Shown one piece after another: positions 6,977 to 13,992 of a DNA stretch of 20,373 bases; the first letter of the stretch is position 1; the number at the start of each line of letters is the position of its first letter. The stretch is from UBA1195 sp045598025 (GTDB lineage: Bacteria; Bacteroidota; Bacteroidia; Bacteroidales; WCHB1-69): positions 1-20,373 of the forward strand of contig JAZLLH010000001.1 in NCBI GenBank assembly GCA_045598025.1. Reading direction: 5' to 3'. A program made the translations under genes and the position numbers. The notes below the pieces were generated by a model. That model saw only the letters and a program-made list of their open reading frames with translations. It had not been told where the DNA came from and ran no database searches.

Positions 6977-9490
6977 TTGTATAGAAGGCTGTTTTATAGC
7001 ATACTAGGTGTTACATTGTGGGCATTTCTCCTGCTTTTCGGGGGATTTTCCTCTTCGTGTAGTGCACAAAACAGCGACACTTTGGCGACAAAAAAAGGAT
7101 TCAGACTCTCCTCCAATGCACTCAAGGAAAAAATACGATACGAAGCGGAAGATTCCGTACAAATCCATTTGAAGAGCAAAAAAGCCGAGCTATACAGAAA
7201 TACAAAAGTGGATTACGACGATGTCGAGCTAACCTCTGAGCAAATCAGCATAGACTTCGACAGCAGTCTGGTCTGTTCGCGCGGCCTCCCCGATTCCAAT
7301 GGGGTCATCACGGGAAAGCCGGTTTTCAAACAGAAAGAATCCGTTTTCTATGCGGACGAAATCCGCTATCAGTTCCATACCAAGCAGGGATTGGTATACC
7401 ATGTCATCACGGAGGAAGGCGAAGGGCTGATGCACGGCATGAAAATCAAGAAAATCAACGATAGTGTCACTTTTGTTCAAAGGGGAATTTATACCACCTG
7501 CAATCTGGAACACCCCCACTATGGATTTGCCTTCACCAAAGCCAAGGTCGTGAGCGGAGACGTGATTGTTACCCGCTTCATACGTCCGGAAATCCGGGGT
7601 ATTCCTATCCCTATCGGTTTGCCTTTCAGTTTAATTCCCAATACACAGAGTCATAGAAACGGCATATTGATTCCCTCCTATGGAGAATCTGCCGAACTGG
7701 GATTCTATCTGCAGGGACTCGGGCTATACTATGACTTCAACGATTGCGTTGATCTTACCCTGACTACCGATATCTATCTTCGGGGATCATTTGCCATCAC
7801 TGCACAATCCAACTATTACAAACGGTACAAGTACAAAGGCAGTGTCCAGGCTTCCTACAGTTTTACCCGGAGAGGGGAACCCAAGACTCCGACCTATTAT
7901 ACCGGCAACGATTTCCGCCTGAACTGGAGACATGCCCAGGATGGTAAAGCCCATCCGACCAATCGTTTTTCGGCCGATGTGAACTATCAGACCAGTTCCT
8001 TCAACAAGAACAATATCACGGATCTGAATAACTATGTAAACAGTAACTATAATTCGTCCGTCAGTTTTTCCACATCCTGGGGAGAACTTTACTCTTTGGG
8101 TATACATGCCGGGCTTTCCCAAAATGTAAGCACCGGAGTGATGGACCTGAATCTTCCGGATGTCAATTGGAACATCAGCTCCTTCTACCCCTTCCGACGC
8201 AAAGAAATCGTAGGAAAGATCCGTTGGTATGAAAACATTTCCATGGCCTACAATGCCATTCTGACCAACAGTGTTCAGACGACCGACTCTCTTTTCATGA
8301 AAGCGGCCATGTTTGACCGGATGAAATACGGCATCTCCCATTCCATACCCATCTCTTCGACGATCAAAGTATTCAGGAATATAGACTGGAACAACACTTT
8401 GAACCTGAATGAATACTGGCAGTTCAAAGGAGCTTTTCGGGAATATCTGGGCGAAGACAGTCTGCACCAGTCCCTCGTTGCTTTGGACACGGCATACGGT
8501 TTTTATGCCACTCACCAGTTGAGTTACTCCTCCGCTTTGAGGACCACTTTGTATGGCATGTACCTTTTCCGGACGCGGCATTTGAAGGCCATACGGCACG
8601 AATTGTCCCCGTCTGTCTCCTTTACCTACACTCCGGCCATCAATAAGGGTATGTTTCATTCCTATTATGATTCCGTGAAACAACAGGAAATCACTTACAC
8701 CCCTATTGACGGATTCCTGTATGGAACTCCTGTAGGAAAAAGTTCGGCCTATGTTCATTTTTCTGTAGGCAACAAGCTGGAAATGAAAACACAAAAGAAA
8801 AATGACACCACGGAAAATGCCCTTCGGAAACACACTCTGTTGGAGAGCCTGAACATCTCCTCTTCCTACAACGTGATGGCGGATTCCATGAATTGGACGC
8901 CGCTGACCATTTCCGGAAGGACCACCTTGTTCAAAAAACTGTACATAAATTTTAATGTATATCTGGATCCTTATGTAATAGATGAAAACGGCAAGCGCAC
9001 CAATACTTTTGAGTGGGAAGCCAATCATCGTCTGTTCCGAATGTCCTCTACAGCAACCAATCTGAGTATAGGATACGAACTCAGTAACGACCTGTTCGGC
9101 AAAAAGAAGGTGGAATCGACTTTTGGCGGGTGGAACCTGTCGCTGTCCTACTCTCTCAATTACAATCTGTCCGACAACTACAATTACTACAACCTGCTCT
9201 TTCTGGAGCATAACCGCTATAACCAAAGCCTGACAAATACAATCAATGTCAGGGGAATGATTGACTTTACAAGAAAATGGAGATTGGAATTCACTTCGGG
9301 CTACGATTTTACCAATCATACCGTGTCCACTTCTTCCTTCAACATTGTCAGAGACCTTCATTGCTGGGAAATGTTGTTTGAATGGCGTCCGTTCGGTTAT
9401 TATCGGGGATTTGAGTTTACCATTCACGCCAAAGCCAATGCTCTGCAGGATTTGAAAGTGAATATACCCAAGGACTACAGAAGTTATTGA
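6977..9490 (+). CDS. lptD: LptD-like LPS assembly outer-membrane protein (OstA/LptD_2)
   Basis: 837 residues from TTG 6977. The frame is open further upstream, but the only earlier ATG (6785) lies upstream of the promoter and inside the amidase gene. The TTG start places a signal peptide at residues 1-34 (YRRLFYSILG..., hydrophobic WAFLLLF core, ending near SCSAQ). Next comes an OstA-like periplasmic region of short beta repeats (from about residue 50, KKAELYRNTKVDYDDVEL), then GIPIPIGLPFSLIP and GILIPSYGES motifs. The rest is a long series of alternating aromatic/polar strands typical of a 26-strand barrel, ending in YRSY. In Gram-negative bacteria LptD with LptE inserts LPS into the outer leaflet. 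The Bacteroidetes version is recognised by the LptD_2 barrel. It faces a peptidoglycan amidase; the GH28 gene follows after 50 bases. Confidence 0.9.
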   Translation: MYRRLFYSILGVTLWAFLLLFGGFSSSCSAQNSDTLATKKGFRLSSNALKEKIRYEAEDSVQIHLKSKKAELYRNTKVDYDDVELTSEQISIDFDSSLVCSRGLPDSNGVITGKPVFKQKESVFYADEIRYQFHTKQGLVYHVITEEGEGLMHGMKIKKINDSVTFVQRGIYTTCNLEHPHYGFAFTKAKVVSGDVIVTRFIRPEIRGIPIPIGLPFSLIPNTQSHRNGILIPSYGESAELGFYLQGLGLYYDFNDCVDLTLTTDIYLRGSFAITAQSNYYKRYKYKGSVQASYSFTRRGEPKTPTYYTGNDFRLNWRHAQDGKAHPTNRFSADVNYQTSSFNKNNITDLNNYVNSNYNSSVSFSTSWGELYSLGIHAGLSQNVSTGVMDLNLPDVNWNISSFYPFRRKEIVGKIRWYENISMAYNAILTNSVQTTDSLFMKAAMFDRMKYGISHSIPISSTIKVFRNIDWNNTLNLNEYWQFKGAFREYLGEDSLHQSLVALDTAYGFYATHQLSYSSALRTTLYGMYLFRTRHLKAIRHELSPSVSFTYTPAINKGMFHSYYDSVKQQEITYTPIDGFLYGTPVGKSSAYVHFSVGNKLEMKTQKKNDTTENALRKHTLLESLNISSSYNVMADSMNWTPLTISGRTTLFKKLYINFNVYLDPYVIDENGKRTNTFEWEANHRLFRMSSTATNLSIGYELSNDLFGKKKVESTFGGWNLSLSYSLNYNLSDNYNYYNLLFLEHNRYNQSLTNTINVRGMIDFTRKWRLEFTSGYDFTNHTVSTSSFNIVRDLHCWEMLFEWRPFGYYRGFEFTIHAKANALQDLKVNIPKDYRSY

Positions 9491-9540
9491 GATCCGGTCC
9501 GAATTGAAAATGAAGTTTTAAGAAACCCAAACGCTACCAT

Positions 9541-11487
9541 ATGAAACGCAATGTCTTTTTGTTTATCCTGTCCGTTCTGCTGCCGTTGGGCGGTTCAGCT
9601 CAGATGAAAAATGATTACCGCATCCGTGATTTCGGGGCGAAAGGTGACGGCCGCATGCTGGAAACAGTCTGCATACAGTCTGCCATTGATTCTGCCAGCG
9701 CTCATGGGGGCGGGCGCGTCGTTATCGGTCCGGGTCGCCATGTCTGCGGTACCCTTTATCTGAAAAGTCATGTAACGCTTCATCTGGAGGATGGAGCTGT
9801 TCTTTTGGGCTCCACCAATCCCTTGGATTTCAAAAAAGACCCCTACTGCCGCTGGACTGCTTTTCTGTTTGCCGTCCGGCAGCATGACATCGCCATCACC
9901 GGTCGGGGAACCATTGATTGCCGTGGCTTTGAAGTGGCCAACAACCTGGTGAAGCTCATCCACGAAGGCCGTTTCGAAGATCCTTTGAAATATGATCGTC
10001 CCAACGAATCCAATCGTCCGGAAAACATCCATTTCAGGGAATGCGAAAATGTGATAGTGCGCGGCATCACACTGAAAAATCCAGCCAGTTGGAATCAGCA
10101 GTATGATCAATGCCGTAACCTTCGGATAGAAAATGTCACCGTGGATTCCAAATCTTATTGGAACAACGATGGTATTGATGTAGTTGACTGTCGCGACGTC
10201 ATCATCCGCAACTGCCATATCGACGCAGCCGATGACGCATTCTGCTTCAAAAGCCACAGTGTGGACGGAGTGAGCGAGAACGTGCTGGTGGAAAACTGCA
10301 CAGGCCGCAGCAGTGCGAACGGCATCAAATTCGGAACCGTCACACGGGGCAGCTTCCGCCATTTCCGTTTCAAGAACATCACCATTTACGATACTTACCG
10401 CAGTGCCGTTACCATTGCCAGCATGGACGGTTCTTCCATTGAAGATGTGGTAATCGACGGATTGCGCAGCATACACACGGGCAATCCCATTTTTCTCCGT
10501 TTTGCCGAAAGAAACCGCGGCAAGCTTACACCCTGCCTGAAGGATATTACCATAAAAAACGTGTACGCTGAAGTGCCTTTCGAAAAACCGGATGCCGGAT
10601 ACAGTTACGAAGGTCCGGTGGAAGACCTGCCCCGCAACATTTCGCCATGCAGCATCATCGGTACGCCCGGTCACCGGATTCAGAACATCCGTCTGGAAAA
10701 CATCGAAATCGTTTTTCCAGGGAAGGCCGATTCAGGCTATGCCCATCAGGGGTACAGCCCAAAAGAACTGGCATCCATGCCCGAACGCGTGAAACAGTAT
10801 CCCGAATTTTCCATGTTTAAGGAATTGCCGGCTTGGGGCTTCTATCTCCGGCATGCCGACCGTATCGTGATGAAAAATGTGGTGATGCGGATTGAAGGGG
10901 AAGATTACCGTCCCTGCATTGTAGCGGATGATGTGCATTCGCTGCTGATGGAGGACGTGCAAACGCTGCAGCCGCAGGCAGAGGGCAAGCAGCAAATCGT
11001 TCTGTATGAAGACAATCCATACTATGACAGCCTCCAAGTGACAGACCCCGCTGCCGATGCCGGTGCCGGACTGGCCTCCACTGTTTATAAAAATTCATTG
11101 AAAATCAATGCTTCGCAGTTTGGTGTCCGTTCCAACGGAACGACTCTCAACACCCGCAGCATACAGGCCGCCATTGACTATTTGGCCGAACAGGGAGGCG
11201 GCACACTGATTTTCAGCGTCGGACGTTACCTGACAGGATCGCTTCATCTGCGCAGCAATGTGGACATTGAACTGAGGGAAGGTGCTATTTTAGTGGGATC
11301 TCCCAATCTTTACGATTACGATGCCTACGCAGGGAAAAACGCGCTGATTATCGCTGAGAAAGTAAAAAATTGCCGCATTTTCGGTCTGGGCGTCATTGAA
11401 AGTCCATATGCAGATGCTGTCAAAAGCAGCAAGACCAAGAATTTCACAATGGAAGACACGCTGATCATCCGTCAGAAAGCCGAGTAG
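9541..11487 (+). CDS. Secreted GH28-like right-handed beta-helix glycosidase with partial second helix
   Basis: 648 residues. A signal peptide (MKRNVFLFILSVLLPLGGSAQ) marks export. Residues 26-60 hold the pectate-lyase-3/GH28 start (IRDFGAKGDG, IQSAIDSASAHGGGRVVIGPG), followed by stacked short strands. Polygalacturonase-type motifs: NNDGID (208-213) for NTD, DDAFCFKS from D231/D232 for the second acidic pair, and ANGIKFG (N260) where classic enzymes have GHG, so the usual His is absent. This variant occurs in other exo-acting Bacteroidetes GH28-like proteins, but substrate (galacturonan, rhamnogalacturonan or other) cannot be told. From residue 521 (INASQFGVRSNGTT) a second beta-helix start repeats the opening (IQAAIDYLAEQGGGTLIFSVG) and then stops after about 105 residues, with no acidic motifs. 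It is alone here: no SusC/SusD neighbours. Confidence 0.85.
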   Translation: MKRNVFLFILSVLLPLGGSAQMKNDYRIRDFGAKGDGRMLETVCIQSAIDSASAHGGGRVVIGPGRHVCGTLYLKSHVTLHLEDGAVLLGSTNPLDFKKDPYCRWTAFLFAVRQHDIAITGRGTIDCRGFEVANNLVKLIHEGRFEDPLKYDRPNESNRPENIHFRECENVIVRGITLKNPASWNQQYDQCRNLRIENVTVDSKSYWNNDGIDVVDCRDVIIRNCHIDAADDAFCFKSHSVDGVSENVLVENCTGRSSANGIKFGTVTRGSFRHFRFKNITIYDTYRSAVTIASMDGSSIEDVVIDGLRSIHTGNPIFLRFAERNRGKLTPCLKDITIKNVYAEVPFEKPDAGYSYEGPVEDLPRNISPCSIIGTPGHRIQNIRLENIEIVFPGKADSGYAHQGYSPKELASMPERVKQYPEFSMFKELPAWGFYLRHADRIVMKNVVMRIEGEDYRPCIVADDVHSLLMEDVQTLQPQAEGKQQIVLYEDNPYYDSLQVTDPAADAGAGLASTVYKNSLKINASQFGVRSNGTTLNTRSIQAAIDYLAEQGGGTLIFSVGRYLTGSLHLRSNVDIELREGAILVGSPNLYDYDAYAGKNALIIAEKVKNCRIFGLGVIESPYADAVKSSKTKNFTMEDTLIIRQKAE

Positions 11488-11573
11488 ATACGTTCTGCCA
11501 AACGTTCATAGGTCGCGTCCGGAATCTCAATAATAGCGTTCAATACAGCCTGTTCTGCTGCGGATAGCCGAAA
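11472..11573 (-). pseudogene. Possible remnant of a winged helix-turn-helix coding sequence
   Basis: Between in-frame stops the minus strand reads FRLSAAEQAVLNAIIEIPD then ATYERLAERIYSAF. This pattern (LS-x-E-x-x-VL-x-x-I...P-x-x-TYE-x-LAE-x-I) looks like the first two helices of the helix-turn-helix found at the end of Bacteroidetes RecG-like/AlbA_2 ATP-binding proteins and in many regulators. It has no start codon, breaks off where the recognition helix should be, and overlaps the end of the GH28 gene by 16 bases. A decayed or recombined fragment is inferred; chance resemblance is possible because it is short. Confidence 0.4.
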
Positions 11574-11596
11574 TTACGGAATATGCTCCCCCGTAA
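11574..11596. terminator. Weak hairpin between convergent GH28 and ribD genes
   Basis: TTACGG (11574-11579) and CCGTAA (11591-11596) can pair with an 11-base loop. There is no proper T-run on either side, only TTT on the minus strand, so this is at best a weak terminator. The region around it (11488-11654) otherwise holds T-rich sequence and the putative gene remnant. Confidence 0.25.
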
Positions 11597-11654
11597 AACG
11601 CACCCGCGTCTTTTTTTCGTTTTTATACCATTACCGGTTTTCGTTGATACGGTG

Positions 11655-12722
11655 TTAATGTACATTGCGAATTGTCAATTGTACATTGTCCCCCACCTTT
11701 TCTACGATATCGGCCGTTTGAGGAATCACCGGTGCGCGGAGCCCTGGGCCGAAAGTGGTGTTCCCGATGAGCACGCGGGCCTCGTCCCACAGATTTTCCG
11801 ATAAGAAACGGTCCAGCAGGCGGCGGCCGCCCTCCACCATCACCGACTGTACCTGACGGCGGTACAGCTCTTCCAGAATGAAAATCAGAACCGCGTCCCG
11901 GGCGGACAATAAACCAGGGTCCGGGATTTTCACATACGTTAGGTTCTCCTCCTCCACTTCCATTTCCGCATTGAAAACCAGCGTCGGTTGGGAGTGATCA
12001 AAAAGATGATAGCGTTCCCGCTTTTCCGGCAGACGGCCGAAAAGGGCCATGCGCAGAGGCTGAAGCCCGGTGGCGTAGCGCACATTCAACTGCGGATTGT
12101 CATTCAGAACCGTATTGGCTCCCACCAGAATGCCAGCCTCCTCCGCCCGCCAACTGTGTACCCTGTATTTCATGGCTTCGTTGGTAATCCAATAGGAAGA
12201 GGGCGAAGCGTTTCCGCTGCGGTCAATATCCATGAAACCATCCAAGGTCTGTGCCCATTTCAACAGAATGTAAGGGCGTCTTTTTTTCTGAAAGGTGAAG
12301 AAACGGCGGTTCAGCGCACGCGCCTCCTGTTCCAGCACGCCCGTGCGGACCTCGCAGCCGTGTTCCCGCAGCAGGGCAATGCCGTTTCCGGCCACTTGAG
12401 GATTGGCGTCGGTACATGCCACCACTACCTTGGGAATATGATGCTGCAGTATCAGTTCCGTACAGGGAGGCGTCTTGCCGTAATGGCAGCAAGGCTCCAG
12501 GTTTACATAGAGTGTGGAGCGGGAAAGCAGTTCGGGATTCCGGACAGAACGCACCGCCTCCACTTCGGCATGGGGGCTGCCGCAGCGGGAATGGAAACCT
12601 TCTCCGATAATCCGGTCGTCACAAACGATGACCGCCCCCACCATCGGATTGGGAGCGGTATATCCTCGTGCATTCTGCGCAATTTCGAGGCAGCGGCGCA
12701 TGTATGCTTCGTCTCTGGACAT
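11655..12722 (-). CDS. ribD: Bifunctional riboflavin deaminase/reductase RibD
   Basis: 355 residues from ATG 12722, which follows the prfA stop after one base; ATG 12746 inside prfA would add eight unlikely residues. Cytosolic, second and third steps of riboflavin synthesis. N-terminal deaminase: H51-A-E53 proton shuttle and zinc ligands, with C78 (PCC) and C87 (PPC) as the other ligands. The C-terminal NADPH-dependent reductase begins near RPYILLKWAQTLDGF and includes GILVGANTVLNDNPQL and the VEGGRRLLDRFL stretch. The last 11 residues (DNVQLTIRNVH) are encoded by a DNA repeat (11658-11690) rather than by a family-like end, so the C-terminus may be altered. Likely co-transcribed with prfA. 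Confidence 0.95.
   Translation of the reverse strand: MSRDEAYMRRCLEIAQNARGYTAPNPMVGAVIVCDDRIIGEGFHSRCGSPHAEVEAVRSVRNPELLSRSTLYVNLEPCCHYGKTPPCTELILQHHIPKVVVACTDANPQVAGNGIALLREHGCEVRTGVLEQEARALNRRFFTFQKKRRPYILLKWAQTLDGFMDIDRSGNASPSSYWITNEAMKYRVHSWRAEEAGILVGANTVLNDNPQLNVRYATGLQPLRMALFGRLPEKRERYHLFDHSQPTLVFNAEMEVEEENLTYVKIPDPGLLSARDAVLIFILEELYRRQVQSVMVEGGRRLLDRFLSENLWDEARVLIGNTTFGPGLRAPVIPQTADIVEKVGDNVQLTIRNVH
11659..11688. repeat. Short direct repeat TGTACATTG with central palindrome, inside the ribD end
   Basis: TGTACATTG occurs at 11659-11667 and again at 11680-11688, 21 bases apart, with the odd palindrome AATTG-T-CAATT (11670-11680) between. It resembles the AATTGACAATGTACA-type repeats I recall between genes in Bacteroides genomes; that recollection needs a genome search. 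Here it encodes the last residues of RibD. Confidence 0.5.
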
Positions 12723-12723
12723 G

Positions 12724-13818
12724 CTATTGGGCTGTGGATTCTTCAACAGAAGCTTTCAGACGCTCGGCATTTTCGGCAATCTGCAAGGCTTCAATCATAT
12801 CCTTGATGTCCCCGTTGACAAAATTGGTCAGATTATACATTGTATAATTGATACGGTGATCGGTTACACGGTTCTGCGGATAGTTGTAGGTGCGGATTTT
12901 GGCGGAACGGTCCCCGGTGGAAACCATGGTTTTCCGTTTGGAAGCCACATCGTCCAGGTATTTCTGGTACTCTCTTTCAAACACACGGGCACGCAGAATT
13001 TTCATGGCTTTTTCCAAATTCTTGATCTGGGACTTTTCATCCTGTATGGCCACGACTATACCGGTAGGTATGTGGGTCAGACGCACGGCTGAATAAGTTG
13101 TGTTCACGCATTGTCCGCCAGGGCCGGAAGCGCAATAGGTATCTTTGCGGATGTCTTTTTCCTTCAAATCCACATCGAATTCGTCGGCTTCCGGAAGTAC
13201 TACCACGGATGCGGCCGATGTGTGTACGCGGCCCTGGGTTTCCGTCTGCGGTACGCGCTGCACGCGATGCACGCCCGACTCGTATTTCATCAGGCCGTAG
13301 GCACCGTTTCCTATTACATTGAAAACAATTTCCTTGAAACCGCCCAATGCACCTTCGGTCATGGAGGCGATTTCTATCTTCCAATGCATGGTTTCACAAT
13401 AGTGGGTGTACATGCGGTAGAGGTCTCCGGCAAAGATGGCAGCTTCGTCTCCACCGGTACCGGCCCGGATTTCCAAAATGGCGTTTTTCCCGTCTTGCGG
13501 GTCGGCCGGAATCAGCAGCAGGCGGATATCTTCTTCCAATTTTTCGCATTCTTCGTTGAATGCGGCCAGTTCATCCTTGGCCATGGTGCGGAATTCTTCA
13601 TCTTTTTCATTGGCAATGACATCCTTTGCGTTCTGTATGTTTCCCAACACGTTTTTATATTTCTGGTAGGCGTCTACAACCGCTTGCAGGTCTTTATAGT
13701 CCTTGCTCAGTTTGACGAATTTTTTCATATCCGCCACCACTTCGGGCTTGGTGATTTCATCGCCAATTTCCATCCAGCGATGATAAATGAGTTCGAGTTT
13801 ATCTAACAGAGAATCCAT
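12724..13818 (-). CDS. prfA: Peptide chain release factor 1
   Basis: 364 residues, normal length. Recognises UAA and UAG in the ribosomal A site and triggers peptide release. The GGQ catalytic motif is at residues 234-236 within GPGGQCVNTTYSAVRL, the Bacteroidetes-style variant. The stop-codon tripeptide region reads PQT (190-192) in RVPQTETQGRVHTSA, which fits RF1 (PxT) rather than RF2 (SPF). The N-terminal coiled helices (residues 1-110) and the C-terminal basic tail are present. Has its own -7 box at 13846-13853; ribD starts one base past the stop. Confidence 0.96.
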   Translation of the reverse strand: MDSLLDKLELIYHRWMEIGDEITKPEVVADMKKFVKLSKDYKDLQAVVDAYQKYKNVLGNIQNAKDVIANEKDEEFRTMAKDELAAFNEECEKLEEDIRLLLIPADPQDGKNAILEIRAGTGGDEAAIFAGDLYRMYTHYCETMHWKIEIASMTEGALGGFKEIVFNVIGNGAYGLMKYESGVHRVQRVPQTETQGRVHTSAASVVVLPEADEFDVDLKEKDIRKDTYCASGPGGQCVNTTYSAVRLTHIPTGIVVAIQDEKSQIKNLEKAMKILRARVFEREYQKYLDDVASKRKTMVSTGDRSAKIRTYNYPQNRVTDHRINYTMYNLTNFVNGDIKDMIEALQIAENAERLKASVEESTAQ

Positions 13819-13845
13819 ATCTTGCTATTTTCTGAAAACAATCTG

Positions 13846-13853
13846 CAAAAGTA
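13846..13853 (-). promoter_or_regulatory. prfA-ribD promoter -7 box
   Basis: Minus-strand TACTTTTG, 27 bases before the prfA ATG. No clear TTTG lies at -33. TATTG on the sense strand lies 10-11 bases upstream, the same distance as in the GTPase, tRNA and amidase promoters. Confidence 0.55.
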
Positions 13854-13949
13854 GTCAAAAAAGCAATAGGAACGGCTATCTGCCAGCAGATTTTGTCAAT
13901 AAGGGGAAATTTTTTATGCATTTCCCGTTTTCAGCATTTCTTTTTGTTG

Positions 13950-13957
13950 TACCTTTG
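13950..13957 (+). promoter_or_regulatory. Methylmalonyl-CoA mutase promoter -7 box
   Basis: TACCTTTG on the plus strand, 35 bases before the ATG at 13993, with a T-rich stretch about 18-21 bases upstream in the -33 position. The prfA promoter lies back to back about 100 bases away. The leader is too short for a B12 riboswitch. Confidence 0.55.
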
Positions 13958-13992
13958 CAATTCTTAAAAATATTTGTACAAATAGAATTGTT

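Noticed and set aside
7787..9427. 546-residue open frame on the minus strand
   Set aside because: Antisense to lptD in a barrel gene with regular codon pattern; no domain, signal or start context, while the plus strand has clear family motifs.
13819..13992. Possible cobalamin riboswitch before mutB
   Set aside because: The gap holds two back-to-back promoters and T-rich DNA; the leader is about 30 bases and has no B12-box.
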